Assembly (NCBI RefSeq): GCF_963678635.1
Contig: NC_087065.1
Location: 38,403,888 to 38,467,887 of the forward strand
Direction of reading: 5' to 3'
Source: Symsagittifera roscoffensis
Taxonomy: Eukaryota > Xenacoelomorpha > Acoela > Convolutidae
DNA length: 64,000 bases
The notes under the pieces were generated by a model that ran no database searches, had not been told where the DNA came from, and was given only the letters and a program-made list of their open reading frames with translations. This document shows positions 1 through 9,343 of the stretch, in pieces; the first letter of the stretch is position 1, and every line of letters starts with the position of its first letter. Position numbers and translations under genes: made by a program.

Positions 1-445
1 AATTTTCATTTTTTTGAAAATAAATGTTGAGTCACAAAAGGGAAAAATCAAATTTTTTCAAAAAGTCAAAAAAAACTGTTCCAATTAAACTTATTCCTTA
101 GGCCAAACGTTGGGAACCTGTTCAGAATGGTTTTCATGATCATAGCAGCAAAATTTACCCATTTTGAGAAAAGTCGAAAAAACACCTTTTTAGTTAACTC
201 GAAAAAGTGGAAAAAGTGGGAAAAAGGGTCTTCAAAATGAAACCATCCAAAAGTGGCATTAACAAACTGCCATTATTTTCCAAATTCAGACCCGCATGCA
301 AAAAATTAGGAAATTCTGACGTGCGGTTTAGCAGAACTCGATAGTTTCCTGGCATTAGTAACAACGTAAAAAATTTTTTGCCTTTTGACCGGAAGGGGCC
401 CCTACCCCTTCCTAATCGCTTTTTGTGCTACACGCGACCATCTAG
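1..445 (+). repeat. Module 1, family D, right part only
   Basis: This is the right end of a family D module cut by the window edge. It matches 35180-35625 almost base for base. It holds the last 520-bp subrepeat (GTTGAGTCA landmark at 26), the GCATGC motif at 294-299, the terminal hairpin at 391-412 and CTAG at 442-445. No gene is seen. The assignment rests on direct comparison with the other D copies in the window. Confidence 0.9.
391..412 (+). repeat. Terminal hairpin, D type
   Basis: The arms GGAAGGGG and CCCCTTCC form a perfect 8-bp stem around the loop CCCCTA. It lies 33 nt before the end of the module at CTAG 445. The same position in the other D copies (35571-35592, 40538-40559, 62943-62964) keeps full pairing. 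The last of these does so through a paired change. Confidence 0.85.
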
Positions 446-921
446 ATCTTTCAGGTCTGCGTCCCACCCGCCCTCCGTGACTAATCTTGCTTCCGAGAAT
501 GATCATTTGTTTCACCTTTACCCCATCTCAGGTCAGTTACTCTTGAAAAAAGTCCTACTTGAAACGTTCGGATTCACTTTGCCCCCTACGGGCGCAATGG
601 TGAAGCCCATTTTTTCTTCTCACTGAACTTCTTCTCCGAACAGTTCACATAAAACATTACTATGGTTTTATCTGAAATTTGCCGTGTCCAGCTGCGACTC
701 CTACTTTTTTCACGTCACTGGTGTTCCAACAACAGGACCACATGAGATTCCCATTCAGATACTGTCTCAATTTTGAAAATTCTGATTTTATTTTTTTTGC
801 CGTTTTTCGGAAAATAAACTAATTACTTCATTCGAATTAAAAAAAAAACGAAAAACTCTTAAAGATAGCAAGACATTATTGTGACTGTCGTCTATATCTG
901 TTCTCTTTGTTGGAGGTCAAT

Positions 922-962
922 GATGCTCCCTAAGTGGGACCACAAGGGTCCCAGGGAGCATC
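922..962 (+). repeat. Nested double palindrome, B type
   Basis: The outer arms GATGCTCCC and GGGAGCATC (9 bp, perfect) enclose the inner arms GGGACC and GGTCCC (6 bp) around ACAAG. The same structure recurs in B modules at 31325-31365 and 36102-36142. A and D modules have related versions at the equivalent place. C modules have an unrelated sequence with the same nested architecture. It could extrude as a cruciform or fold as single-stranded DNA or RNA. The role is unknown. Confidence 0.85.
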
Positions 963-1983
963 AGTAAATGTTTTGGATAGTATGCCATTTTTGATTAAGA
1001 CAAAATCTTTGGCCAATTGTGTTTTTTTTCACAGTCCCTTATCCACTGCAAATGTAAAGACTAATTTTTGTTTGAAGTTTTAAAAAATAATAATAACCTT
1101 TTCATTTGTGATGACTCGTATCACTCATAAATCAATGGAAGACTCTGACTAACCTTCTCAAGCATGGAAATACATCAAAAAGAAAAAACGATTATGGTTA
1201 TTTCAGACTGCTTTTTTTGTTAAATTTCAGATAGATTTTGAAAACTCTTTCTTTAAATTGTATGTCTGCCGAAAAAGAACAAAAATTACAAACTGAAACC
1301 ATTTTGGTTAAATTAAGGCTCTTCACCCACCAAACTCAAAATTGCGAAGCTGAAACGAACAATCGACAGCCCATTTTATAAGTTTCGTTTTATTTTTTCA
1401 AAACATGTGTCATATATTTTCAAAAGCAATTTATTAAAGTTTCATTTTTTACCAGAAAAGTAAGTCCGAAAAAAAAACAGATTTTTAAATACTGTCAAAA
1501 AAAAGGTGGCAACTAGTTTTACCAATGGAATCATAGTATATGATTAAGTTCAAAATAGTTTTCATTACCATTGACTAGACGCTTACTCAATTTGAGAAAT
1601 GTCGTTAATAACTTTTTTGGAAACATAAAAAACGGATAATGGAAAAGTTTTCCTCTAACTTATAGAAAAGAATTTTATGAGAAAAACCATTACTAATATC
1701 ACGTGTAAATTACGAGAGTAGATTCAGGCCACATGCAAAATTTCAGCAGAAGCACTCAAGCAATTTTGAGAACGAAACAATTGTTCCAGAAATTGACAAA
1801 GTAGTATATACACCAATTTTACCATAAATCGTCAAACTAAAAAAATCGCAAAAACTACAAATTTTATCCAATTTTGACTTTTAAATACTCTATACCGACT
1901 AAATTGACTATGGTAAGCTCGAATCAACCATCAAAAACCATTTTTAATCGTTCTGAATTTTTTAAGTTTTTTTCCATCAAAAA

Positions 1984-2866
1984 GTTGAGTCAGAAATGGG
2001 AAAAAGGTTTTTTTTTCAGAAAAACGGAAAAAGTTGTTCAAAATCAACTAGAAATATAAGCCATTATTTTTGAACCTGCTCAGAATGGTTCTGGTGACCG
2101 AAGCCGTAAAAAGTACCCAATTCGAGGAAATTCGAAAAAACTCTTTTTTCAGCACTTTGAAAAAGTGGAAAAATGTAAAAAATAGTCTTCAAACAAATAG
2201 GATGAAAAAGTGATCAGTAAAAGCATCGATGCCGTGTCAAATGAGGATTGCATGCCAATTTTTGAAACAATCCAACGGGTTTTTTTTAAGAACGAAACCA
2301 TTTTTTGACAATTTTAGTAGTAGTATTTACACTAATTAGTACCATATATGGTCAAAATTCAAAAATACAAAAAACTACAATTTTCATCCAATTTTGACCT
2401 TCAAATACTCTATACCCACTAAATTGACTATCGGGAGCTCGAATCAACCATCAAAAACCACTTTTAATCACTTTCAAATTTTTTTTATTTTTTAAATCAA
2501 AATGTTGAGTCAGAAATAGGAAAAAACAATTTTTTTCAAAAAGTCAAGAAAAGTTGTCCCAATTGAATAAACTCACTAAGCCACACTCTATGAACCTGTT
2601 CAGATTGGTTTTCATGACCAAAGCCGTAAAAAGTACCCAATTTGAGAAACTTCGAAAAATCACCTTTTAGTTAACTCAAAAAAGTGGAAAAATCGGGTAA
2701 AATGGGCTTCAAACCGATAGGATCGAAAAGTGACCTTTATAAGATATGATTGCCGTGTCAAATTAGGGCCGCATGCAAAAAATTAGAAAAATTCAACGAA
2801 ACGTTTTTGAGAACTCGACAAATTTGGTCGTTTTGTTAAAGGTTAAATTTTAGAAATTTTTTGTCC
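1984..2866 (+). repeat. Internal 520-bp subrepeats in module 2
   Basis: The landmark GTTGAGTCAGAAAT occurs at 1984 and 2504, exactly 520 bp apart. Each is followed by GAACCTG.TCAGA.TGG and then by (G)CATGC. Homologous pairs lie at 3423/3943, 32387/32906, 34162/34683/35205, 37152/37672, 39131/39652/40173 and 61536/62057/62578. The spacing is held to 519-522 bp in all of them. Confidence 0.85.
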
Positions 2867-2888
2867 GGAAGGGGCCCCTTCCCCTTCC
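2867..2888 (+). repeat. Terminal hairpin, B type
   Basis: The arms GGAAGGGG and CCCCTTCC pair over 8 bp around the loop CCCCTT. D copies have CCCCTA in the loop. Identical hairpins occur at 33269-33290 and 38035-38056. Confidence 0.85.
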
Positions 2889-3011
2889 TAAATGCTTTTT
2901 ATGCTACACGCGACCATCTAGTTGTCACTGTGGCCCCGCTGTATTGTTGACTTTTGAGGAGAAGGTTCCGCGGGGGGCGGAGCAGGGGAACGCTTAACGC
3001 ACTCGCAAAAG

Positions 3012-3036
3012 GAGCACCCTTCGGGTGCTCTTTTTT
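3012..3036 (+). repeat. Left-end hairpin with T-tract, C type
   Basis: The arms GAGCACCC and GGGTGCTC (8 bp, perfect) flank the loop TTC and are followed directly by six T. This has the shape of an intrinsic bacterial terminator, and a T-run also stops RNA polymerase III. Nothing else supports transcription here, so only the structure is claimed. Equivalent sites are 4638-4656 (one mismatch), 6229-6247, 7851-7869 and 9435-9453. Loops vary (TTC, TCC, TGC) while the stems are conserved. Confidence 0.75.
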
Positions 3037-4488
3037 GCTCGCAAGTTTTCTGAAACGGTATCTGATGAACTTTGTAAGGTGCCACAAAAGCAACAACACA
3101 AAACGTTCTGTATGTGATTAGAAAAGGTCAAAAAAAATTCTCATACTTTCAATGATTGAATCTACACCTGATCAGTCTCTAGAGAACTCTAAACCAAAGT
3201 AACTTTTGTTTTTCAGTGATTCATGAAGAGGACCGTTCCAACGAAAACAAGTTTTCGGAAACAGTCCTCATATTTTTTTTCGAGCCCATTGTCAAGTACG
3301 TGAACTTTCAATTGTGAATTATAGCTGAATTTGACTTGGAATTTGTCCCAAAAAGGTTAAGTTTGTCTCAAATTGATTAGAAGCAAAAGAAAAAAAAAAA
3401 TTTTTTTTATTTGGAAAAAAAAGTTGAGTCAGAAACGTGAAAAAATCCTTTTTCAAAAGTCATAAAAAGTAGCTCCAATTTTCTTAAATCACTAGGCTAC
3501 AATATAAGAACCTGTTTAGGATGGTTTCCATGACCAAAGCCGTAAAATTTCCATATTTAGAGAAAAGGCAAAAAAAAAAGAACTTTTTGGTTATCTCAAA
3601 AAGGTAGATAAATCGGGTAAAGTCGTCTTCAAACCTATAGGATCGAAAAGTGATCTAAATAGGGTATATATGTAGTGTCCTTGTTAGGTCGCATGCAAAA
3701 AACTAGAACAGTTTTGTGGGCCACTTCCGAAATTAAGACTTTTATTCGAAATTTGGCCATTTTTATTTGTAGTAAAATAGTAGTAAAATAGCCGAGAAAA
3801 AAAATTGTAAAAACTATAATTTTTATCCAATTTTGACGTTTAAATACTGTATACCTACTAAAATGTCTATGGCAAGCTCAAATAAGCCATCAAAATTAAT
3901 TTTTTCTCACTTTTTAAAATTTTTGTTTTTTTGATATACAATGTTGAGTCAGAAACGTGAAAAATCAATTTTTTTCAAAAAGTCAAAATAAAGTGTTCCA
4001 ATCAATTTGTTTCACTAAAACACACTTTATGAACCTGTTCAGAATGGTTTTTTGGGTTGAAGCCGAAAATTCACCTATTTTGAGAAAAGTGGAAAAAACA
4101 CCTTTTTAGTTACAAAAAAACCATCATTTTTGTTGCAGTTTTTGAAAAAACTCAAATTTTTGAGAAGAAAATTTTTTCTCAAACTTTTATATTTGGGCTC
4201 CCCAAACAGTCTACTTTCATCCATTCCTTATCGATATACCCCATTCTTTGAACCAAAACAGAGTTAATAGGTGATTTTTATCGAAAAACGTGTTTTTTAC
4301 CATTTTTGCCCCCCATTTCCCTCTATAAGTCAACACATAACAAAATTTTGGCAAAACGGGGCAAAAGTGTATCCTTAGAATTTCAATACGGGGCTGCATG
4401 CAAAAAATTAGGGAATTCTGACCTCCAGTTTTCGAGAACACGACTTATTCTGCACGAAAGGTAATATAGGTAAATGTTCTTTCGAACC

Positions 4489-4509
4489 GACGGGGCCCCT
4501 TCCCCTGTC
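4489..4509 (+). repeat. Terminal hairpin, C type
   Basis: GAC plus GGGG pairs with CCCC plus GTC, with one bulged T on the 3' side and a CCCCTT loop. Downstream, just before GGCCACCTAG, a small stem GCCG/CGGC sits 10 nt from the module end. That spacing is the one described for Helitron 3' hairpins. Equivalent terminal hairpins are at 6072-6093, 9284-9305 and 10877-10897. Confidence 0.7.
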
Positions 4510-4547
4510 TCTACTGAACGCCATAGCCGGACGCGGCGGCCACCTAG

Positions 4548-6131
4548 AGGTTTTTGTGGCCCCGCTTTTTAGTGACTTTTGACGAGTAGGTTCCGCTGGG
4601 GGCGGAGCAGGGGAACGCTAAACCCACTCGCAAAAAAGACCACCCTCCGGGTGCTCTTTTTTTGCTCGAAAGTCTTGTGAAACCATTTGGAACTGTAAGT
4701 ATTGGAAGCAGTTACACACAAAACTTTATGCATCTTTGTGATCATAGTCACAAGTGGTTTTCGACAGCTTCTATAACTCAATCTTGACATGATCTATTTC
4801 TAAAATGGCCAGAATAAAGTGATTTTACGTTTTTCAATGATTCTTGAAGAGGACTGTCTCAACGAAAACAAGTTTTCGGAAACAGTCCTGGTAACTTATT
4901 TTTGATCTCGTTTTCGAGTCTATCGACTTTCAGTCGTAATTAGTAGGCTAACAGGACCTATATTAGGTATTAAAAAGATTGAGTTTGTATCAAAAGCAAG
5001 AGATACAAAAACATGAAAAAAGTTCAAAAAATTTCAAAAATTTAAAAAATTTGAAAAAATTTTCCAAAAAACTTGATTTTTTGTTTTGTCATAAAATAAC
5101 AAAAAATTGACGTAAAATGAACTTTCAATAGTCCATTTTGACTAATTTTTACGATTCAAGCACATTTTAACTTAATAACAACATTAAAAAAACCACTGGA
5201 AAGGGTGTTTTTCAGCAAACGCCCTTTTTGACCACACCTACGAAATTCATAACTTTTTATCTAACAAATATAGAGACCTCGGGTTTTTTGCATTGTAATG
5301 GGCATACTATATACTACCTCTCGCGTGCTGAAACGAACAATTTTTCTTTTTAATTTTTCCCGCAATTTTGAATTAGGGCGTTTTTTGGCTATTTTTGGTC
5401 CTTTTGGGCGGTAAAAAGTCAAACTTAGAGACAACTGTCAAAAAATCTGTTATCACATGATAGAGTCAACATGCCATGGCGTACCAAATAGTGTCCTGAT
5501 TCAGACCAAAATTGCCCTCTAATTGTCCGTGGGGGGAGGAAATTGAAAACTTTTATTTTTGGCGGGAAAATTTGAAATTTTTCAAAAAAACATTTACTCC
5601 ACAGACAACGGTTTTAAACTAATGTTGGCATGGCACACAATTTATTGCTTCATAACTAGGGTCGATTTCTGCCGGGAACATTGATTTTTTAAAAAAATGA
5701 CCAAAATTTTTGTTGCATTTTTTCAAAAAAATCAAAATTTTGAGAGAAAAAAAGTTTAAAAATCCTACATATTTAAGCTCCCCAAACTGTCTACTTTCAT
5801 CCATTCCCTATCAATATAACCCATTTTCTCAACCAAAATCGAGTTATGGGGCCAAAAAGTCAAAAAACGTGAAAAAACGACATTTCACGCCCATTTTCGC
5901 CCCAAAAGTACCACACATAATGTTTTTTCGGAAAAACGTCACAAGAGTTTTCGTCTTATCTCAAAAAGTTTCAGGGGGGTTGGCAAAATTTCAGAGAGAT
6001 CTGACCTACAGTTTTCGAGAACTTGACTTTTTCTGCAAGAAAAGAATAAAAGGTAAATGTTCCTTCGAACCGACGGGGCCCCCTTCCCCTGTCTCTACTG
6101 AACGCCGAAGCCGGATGCGGCGGCCACCTAG
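4548..6131 (+). repeat. Module 4, family C (1,584 bp)
   Basis: This is a typical C module, almost identical to module 6 from about 4640 onward. Its first eight bases after CTAG (AGGTTTTT) differ from the other C copies (TTGTCACT) before the shared GTGGCCCCGC. The left hairpin at 4638-4656 has one G-to-C mismatch and the loop TCC. The nested palindrome is at 4851-4888, the terminal hairpin at 6072-6093 and CTAG at 6128-6131. An open frame at 5710-6171 runs across the module junction. Its differences from the module 7 copy are mainly amino-acid changing, so it is not called a gene. Confidence 0.9.
4851..4888 (+). repeat. Nested double palindrome, C type
   Basis: The outer arms GGACTGT and ACAGTCC enclose the inner arms CGAAAAC and GTTTTCG separated by AA. 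The sequence is unrelated to the A, B and D palindromes, but it has the same nested plan at a similar distance (about 300 bp) from the left end. Equivalents are 3230-3267, 6440-6477, 8063-8100 and 9648-9685. Confidence 0.85.
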
Positions 6132-6439
6132 GTCAATCCTTTACCTGCGGTGCGTTGGTGTTTTTGGGTAAGTTTTTGCTGCGCGGACTGGGTGCTATCA
6201 GTTTGAGGCATGTGGCACTCTCAAAAAAGAGCACCCTGCGGGTGCTCTCTTTTTGCTCGAAAAGTAAATCTACTCACTTTTGTAAGTTTCATGACTTGTT
6301 TTTTTTTATAATTTGTCCAATCAAAAGTTCTTAGTTACACTGTCAGACAAACCTAAAACTGTTGTGTGGCTTGATTGTGTTTACAAGTCACTATGTGACT
6401 TGATCAGTCAATTATCAAATTTATTTAGATTCACGAAAT

Positions 6440-6477
6440 GGACTGTTTCAACGAAAACAAGTTTTCGTAAACAGTCC
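6440..6477 (+). repeat. Nested double palindrome with restored pairing
   Basis: The outer arms GGACTGTTT and AAACAGTCC pair over 9 bp. The inner arms ACGAAAAC and GTTTTCGT pair over 8 bp. Other C copies have a C within the left arm and a G in place of the T on the right, giving shorter stems. The flanks here are otherwise unlike other C modules, so the palindrome is conserved beyond its surroundings. Confidence 0.85.
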
Positions 6478-7698
6478 AATTTTTTTTACTTGAGATCACC
6501 AAAGCAAACAGAGAGAAATCAAATTCCTAGGTTATTATAATAGATCCCACTTTATGCTTTTGCGTTTATTAACTGTTGGAACACAGAACAACGATCTTAA
6601 AGGTTTACTAATTAAAAAAAAACACTCAAGAGAAAAATTTAAAAAAATTATCAAAAAAATTTGCAAAAAAATCAAAAAAGCCTCCTCCAATATATCATAA
6701 AAAGCTTCATATTAAGGAAAGGATACCTGAGGAGCCCAATTTGACTCGTTTCAACAGTGTAAGCCTGTTTTGATATCAAAACAACAAACAAAAGTCGACT
6801 AAGTTTGGTGTTTGTTCGACATACACGAATTTTGATCAAAATCAAAAATCCATAACTCCTGAACTACTCAGATAAAAGAGACTTTCTTTTTTACATCAGA
6901 ACAGACAAGTCAAGGGTTTTTCAGGTATTTGATAAAATTATCCAGTTAACATATAATTTTTGGTTAATTTTTGAAAAAAACTTGAAAAATTTGAAAAAAT
7001 GATTTTTTTTTCACTTATGGCGTTCGAAAAGTGCCTTTTATGATGGACTAGCGAAAAATTTGTGCTGAGGCCATAAGTATGACTTAATGTGGTATATAAA
7101 ATAGCAAATTGGTTATAATAAAAAAATAAACAAGAACAATGACTTTTTTGAAAAAATAGAAAAAATAGTGAAAAAATCAGTTTTTGGCGGCGAAATTCTC
7201 AAAAAAATAAAAATCAAGTTTTCTCTTTCATCACTCCTATGAACTAATTCGGCCACGACAACCATTTTTTGTCATCAAAAAAATTGTCGAAAAACGACTG
7301 GAACATAGACTTATCTGAAATTTGACAAAAAAAAATTCGAAAAAATGTCAAAAATCTCAAAAATTTCTTTTTCACAAAATTCCTTTCATAACGCCATTCA
7401 GACACTCAAACAGTGCCCATTCATTCGCTTGACCACAGTTTACCTCAATTTCTTGCACAAAACAAAGTTAACGAGTCGTTTTTAGAAAAAAACGTGATTT
7501 TTCCCATTTTTGCCCCCCATTTCCCCCTGAAAGTCAACACATAACATTTTTTCGGGAAAAAGAAAAAGAATCGTATCCTTAGAATTTCGAGTTAGGGCCG
7601 CATGCAAAAAATAAAAAAATTCTGACGGACAGTTTTCGAGAAAGTAGATTATTTTTTCGCGACGGAGATACTATGTATCGGAGTAGAGGTCTTGAGAC

Positions 7699-7721
7699 GG
7701 ACGGGGCCCCTTCCCCTGTCC
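7699..7721 (+). repeat. Terminal hairpin of module 5
   Basis: GGAC plus GGGG pairs with CCCC plus GTCC, with one bulged T. It is longer by one pair than in the other C modules. It is followed by a different spacer and by GACCACCTAG. Confidence 0.7.
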
Positions 7722-7760
7722 TCCCTGCTCTAAGACGCCGAAAAGCGGACGACCACCTAG

Positions 7761-9343
7761 TTGTCACTGTGGCCCCGCTAATTTCTTGACTTTTGAGGAG
7801 AAGGTTCCGCGGAGGGCGGAGCAGGGGAACGCTTAACGCACTCGCAAAAGGAGCACCCTTCGGGTGCTCTTTTTTGCTCGAAAGTCATGTGAAACGATTT
7901 GGAACTGTAAGTATTGGAAGCAGTTACACACAAAACTTTATGCATCTTTGTGATCATAGTCACAAGTGGTTTTCGACAGCTTCTATAACTCAATCTTGAC
8001 ATGATCTATTTCTAAAATGGCCAGAATAAAGTGATTTTACGTTTTTCAATGATTCTTGAAGAGGACTGTCTCAACGAAAACAAGTTTTCGGAAACAGTCC
8101 TGGTAACTTATTTTTGATCTCGTTTTCGAGTCTATCGACTTTCAGTCGTAATTAGTAGGCTAACAGGACCTATATTAGGTATTAAAAAGATTGAGTTTGT
8201 ATCAAAAGCAAGAGATACAAAAACATGAAAAAAGTTCAAAAAATTTCAAAAATTTAAAAAATTTGAAAAAATTTTCCAAAAAACTTGATTTTTTGTTTTG
8301 TCATAAAATAACAAAAAATTGACGTAAAATGAACTTTCAATAGTCCATTTTGACTAATTTTTACGATTCAAGCACATTTTAACTTAATAACAACATTAAA
8401 AAAACCACTGGAAAGGGTGTTTTTCAGCAAACGCCCTTTTTGACCACACCTACGAAATTCATAACTTTTTATCTAACAAATATAGAGACCTCGGGTTTTT
8501 TGCATTGTAATGGGCATACTAAAGACTACCTCTCGCGTGCTGAAACGAACAATTTTTCTCTTTAATTTTTCCCGCAATTTCGAATTAGGGCGTTTTTTGG
8601 CTATTTTTGGTCCTTTTGGGCGGTAAAAAGTCAAACTTAGAGACAACTGTCAAAAAATCTGTTATCACATGATAGAGTCAACATGCCATGGCGTACCAAA
8701 TAGTGTCCTGATTCAGACCAAAATTGCCCTCTAATTGTCCGTGGGGTGAGGAAATTGAAAACTTTTATTTTTGGCGGGAAAATTTGAAATTTTTCAAAAA
8801 AACATTTACTCCACAGACAACGGTTTTAAACTAATGTTGGCATGGCACACAATTTATTGCTTCATAACTAGGGTCGATTTCTGCCGGGAACATTGATTTT
8901 TTAAAAAAATGACCAAAATTTTTGTTGCATTTTTTCAAAAAAATCAAAATTTTGAGAGAAAAAAAGTTTAAAAATCCTACATATTTAAGCTCCCCAAACT
9001 GTCTACTTTCATCCATTCCCTATCAATATAACCCATTTTCTCAACCAAAATCAAGTTATGGGGCCAAAAAGTCAAAAAACGTGAAAAAACGACATTTCAC
9101 GCCCATTTTCGCCCCAAAAGTACCACACATAATATTTTTTCGGAAAAACGTCACAAGAGTTTTCGTCTTATCTCAAAAAGTTTCAGGGGGGTTGGCAAAA
9201 TTTCAGAGAGATCTGACCTACAGTTTTCGAGAACTTGACTTTTTCTGCAAGAAAAGAATAAAAGGTAAATGTTCCTTCGAACCGACGGGGCCCCCTTCCC
9301 CTGTCTCTACTGAACGCCGAAGCCGGATGCGGCGGCCACCTAG
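7761..9343 (+). repeat. Module 6, family C (1,583 bp)
   Basis: The left end is like module 3 (TTGTCACTGTGGCCCC). The body is near-identical to module 4, with scattered single-base changes. It holds the left hairpin at 7851-7869 with T-tract 7870-7875, the nested palindrome at 8063-8100, the terminal hairpin at 9284-9305 and CTAG at 9340-9343. No gene is recognised. Confidence 0.9.

Larger units (their letters stand above)
446..2921 (+). repeat. Module 2, family B (2,476 bp)
   Basis: This complete B module has the same length as module 17 and is nearly the same sequence. Its left end differs: the first bases after CTAG are ATCTT before TCAGGTCTGCG, where the other two B copies have CCGG. A second difference is the 11-nt patch after CTTGCTTCCGAGA, at about 500-510. 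Internal landmarks are a degenerate left hairpin at 579-597, a nested palindrome at 922-962, 520-bp subrepeats (GTTGAGTCA at 1984 and 2504), a terminal hairpin at 2867-2888 and CTAG at 2918-2921. No coding content is recognised. Open frames at 378-626 and 1874-2059 are short, low in complexity and unsupported. Confidence 0.9.
2922..4547 (+). repeat. Module 3, family C mosaic (1,626 bp)
   Basis: The left end is C type (TTGTCACTGTGGCCCC), with the C hairpin at 3012-3030 and the C nested palindrome at 3230-3267. From about 3365 to 4130 the body switches to the 520-bp subrepeat otherwise found in B and D (GTTGAGTCA at 3423 and 3943). It then returns to C-like sequence and the C terminal hairpin at 4489-4509, with CTAG at 4544-4547. 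It therefore looks recombinant. In the outer stem of its nested palindrome, GGACCGT replaces GGACTGT, which leaves one mismatch. No gene is recognised. Confidence 0.85.
6132..7760 (+). repeat. Module 5, divergent family C (1,629 bp)
   Basis: The left 100 bp (GTCAATCCTTTACC onward) and most of the body differ from the other C modules. The architecture is kept: a hairpin at 6229-6247 (loop TGC) with a T-tract, a nested palindrome at 6440-6477, a terminal hairpin at 7699-7721 and CTAG at 7757-7760. Its right 250 bp resemble module 3, sharing TCAACACATAACA, TATCCTTAGAATTTC and GC.GCATGCAAAAAAT. The region 6540-7400 is AT-rich, and I see no gene or close match to other modules in it. Confidence 0.85.

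Noticed and set aside
3012-3036. Bacterial intrinsic terminators as evidence for a bacterial replicon
   Set aside because: The shape fits, but there are no bacterial genes, ribosome binding sites or operons in 64 kb. The hairpins sit at fixed positions in repeat units.
5710-6171. Open frame of about 150 codons recurring in modules 4, 6 and 7 (also 8922-9518 and 10515-11144)
   Set aside because: It runs through the CTAG junction into different downstream modules. It is low in complexity with no recognisable domain. Most differences between copies change the amino acid (for example Asn/Thr, Pro/Ser, Val/Ala). An overlapping minus-strand frame is equally open.
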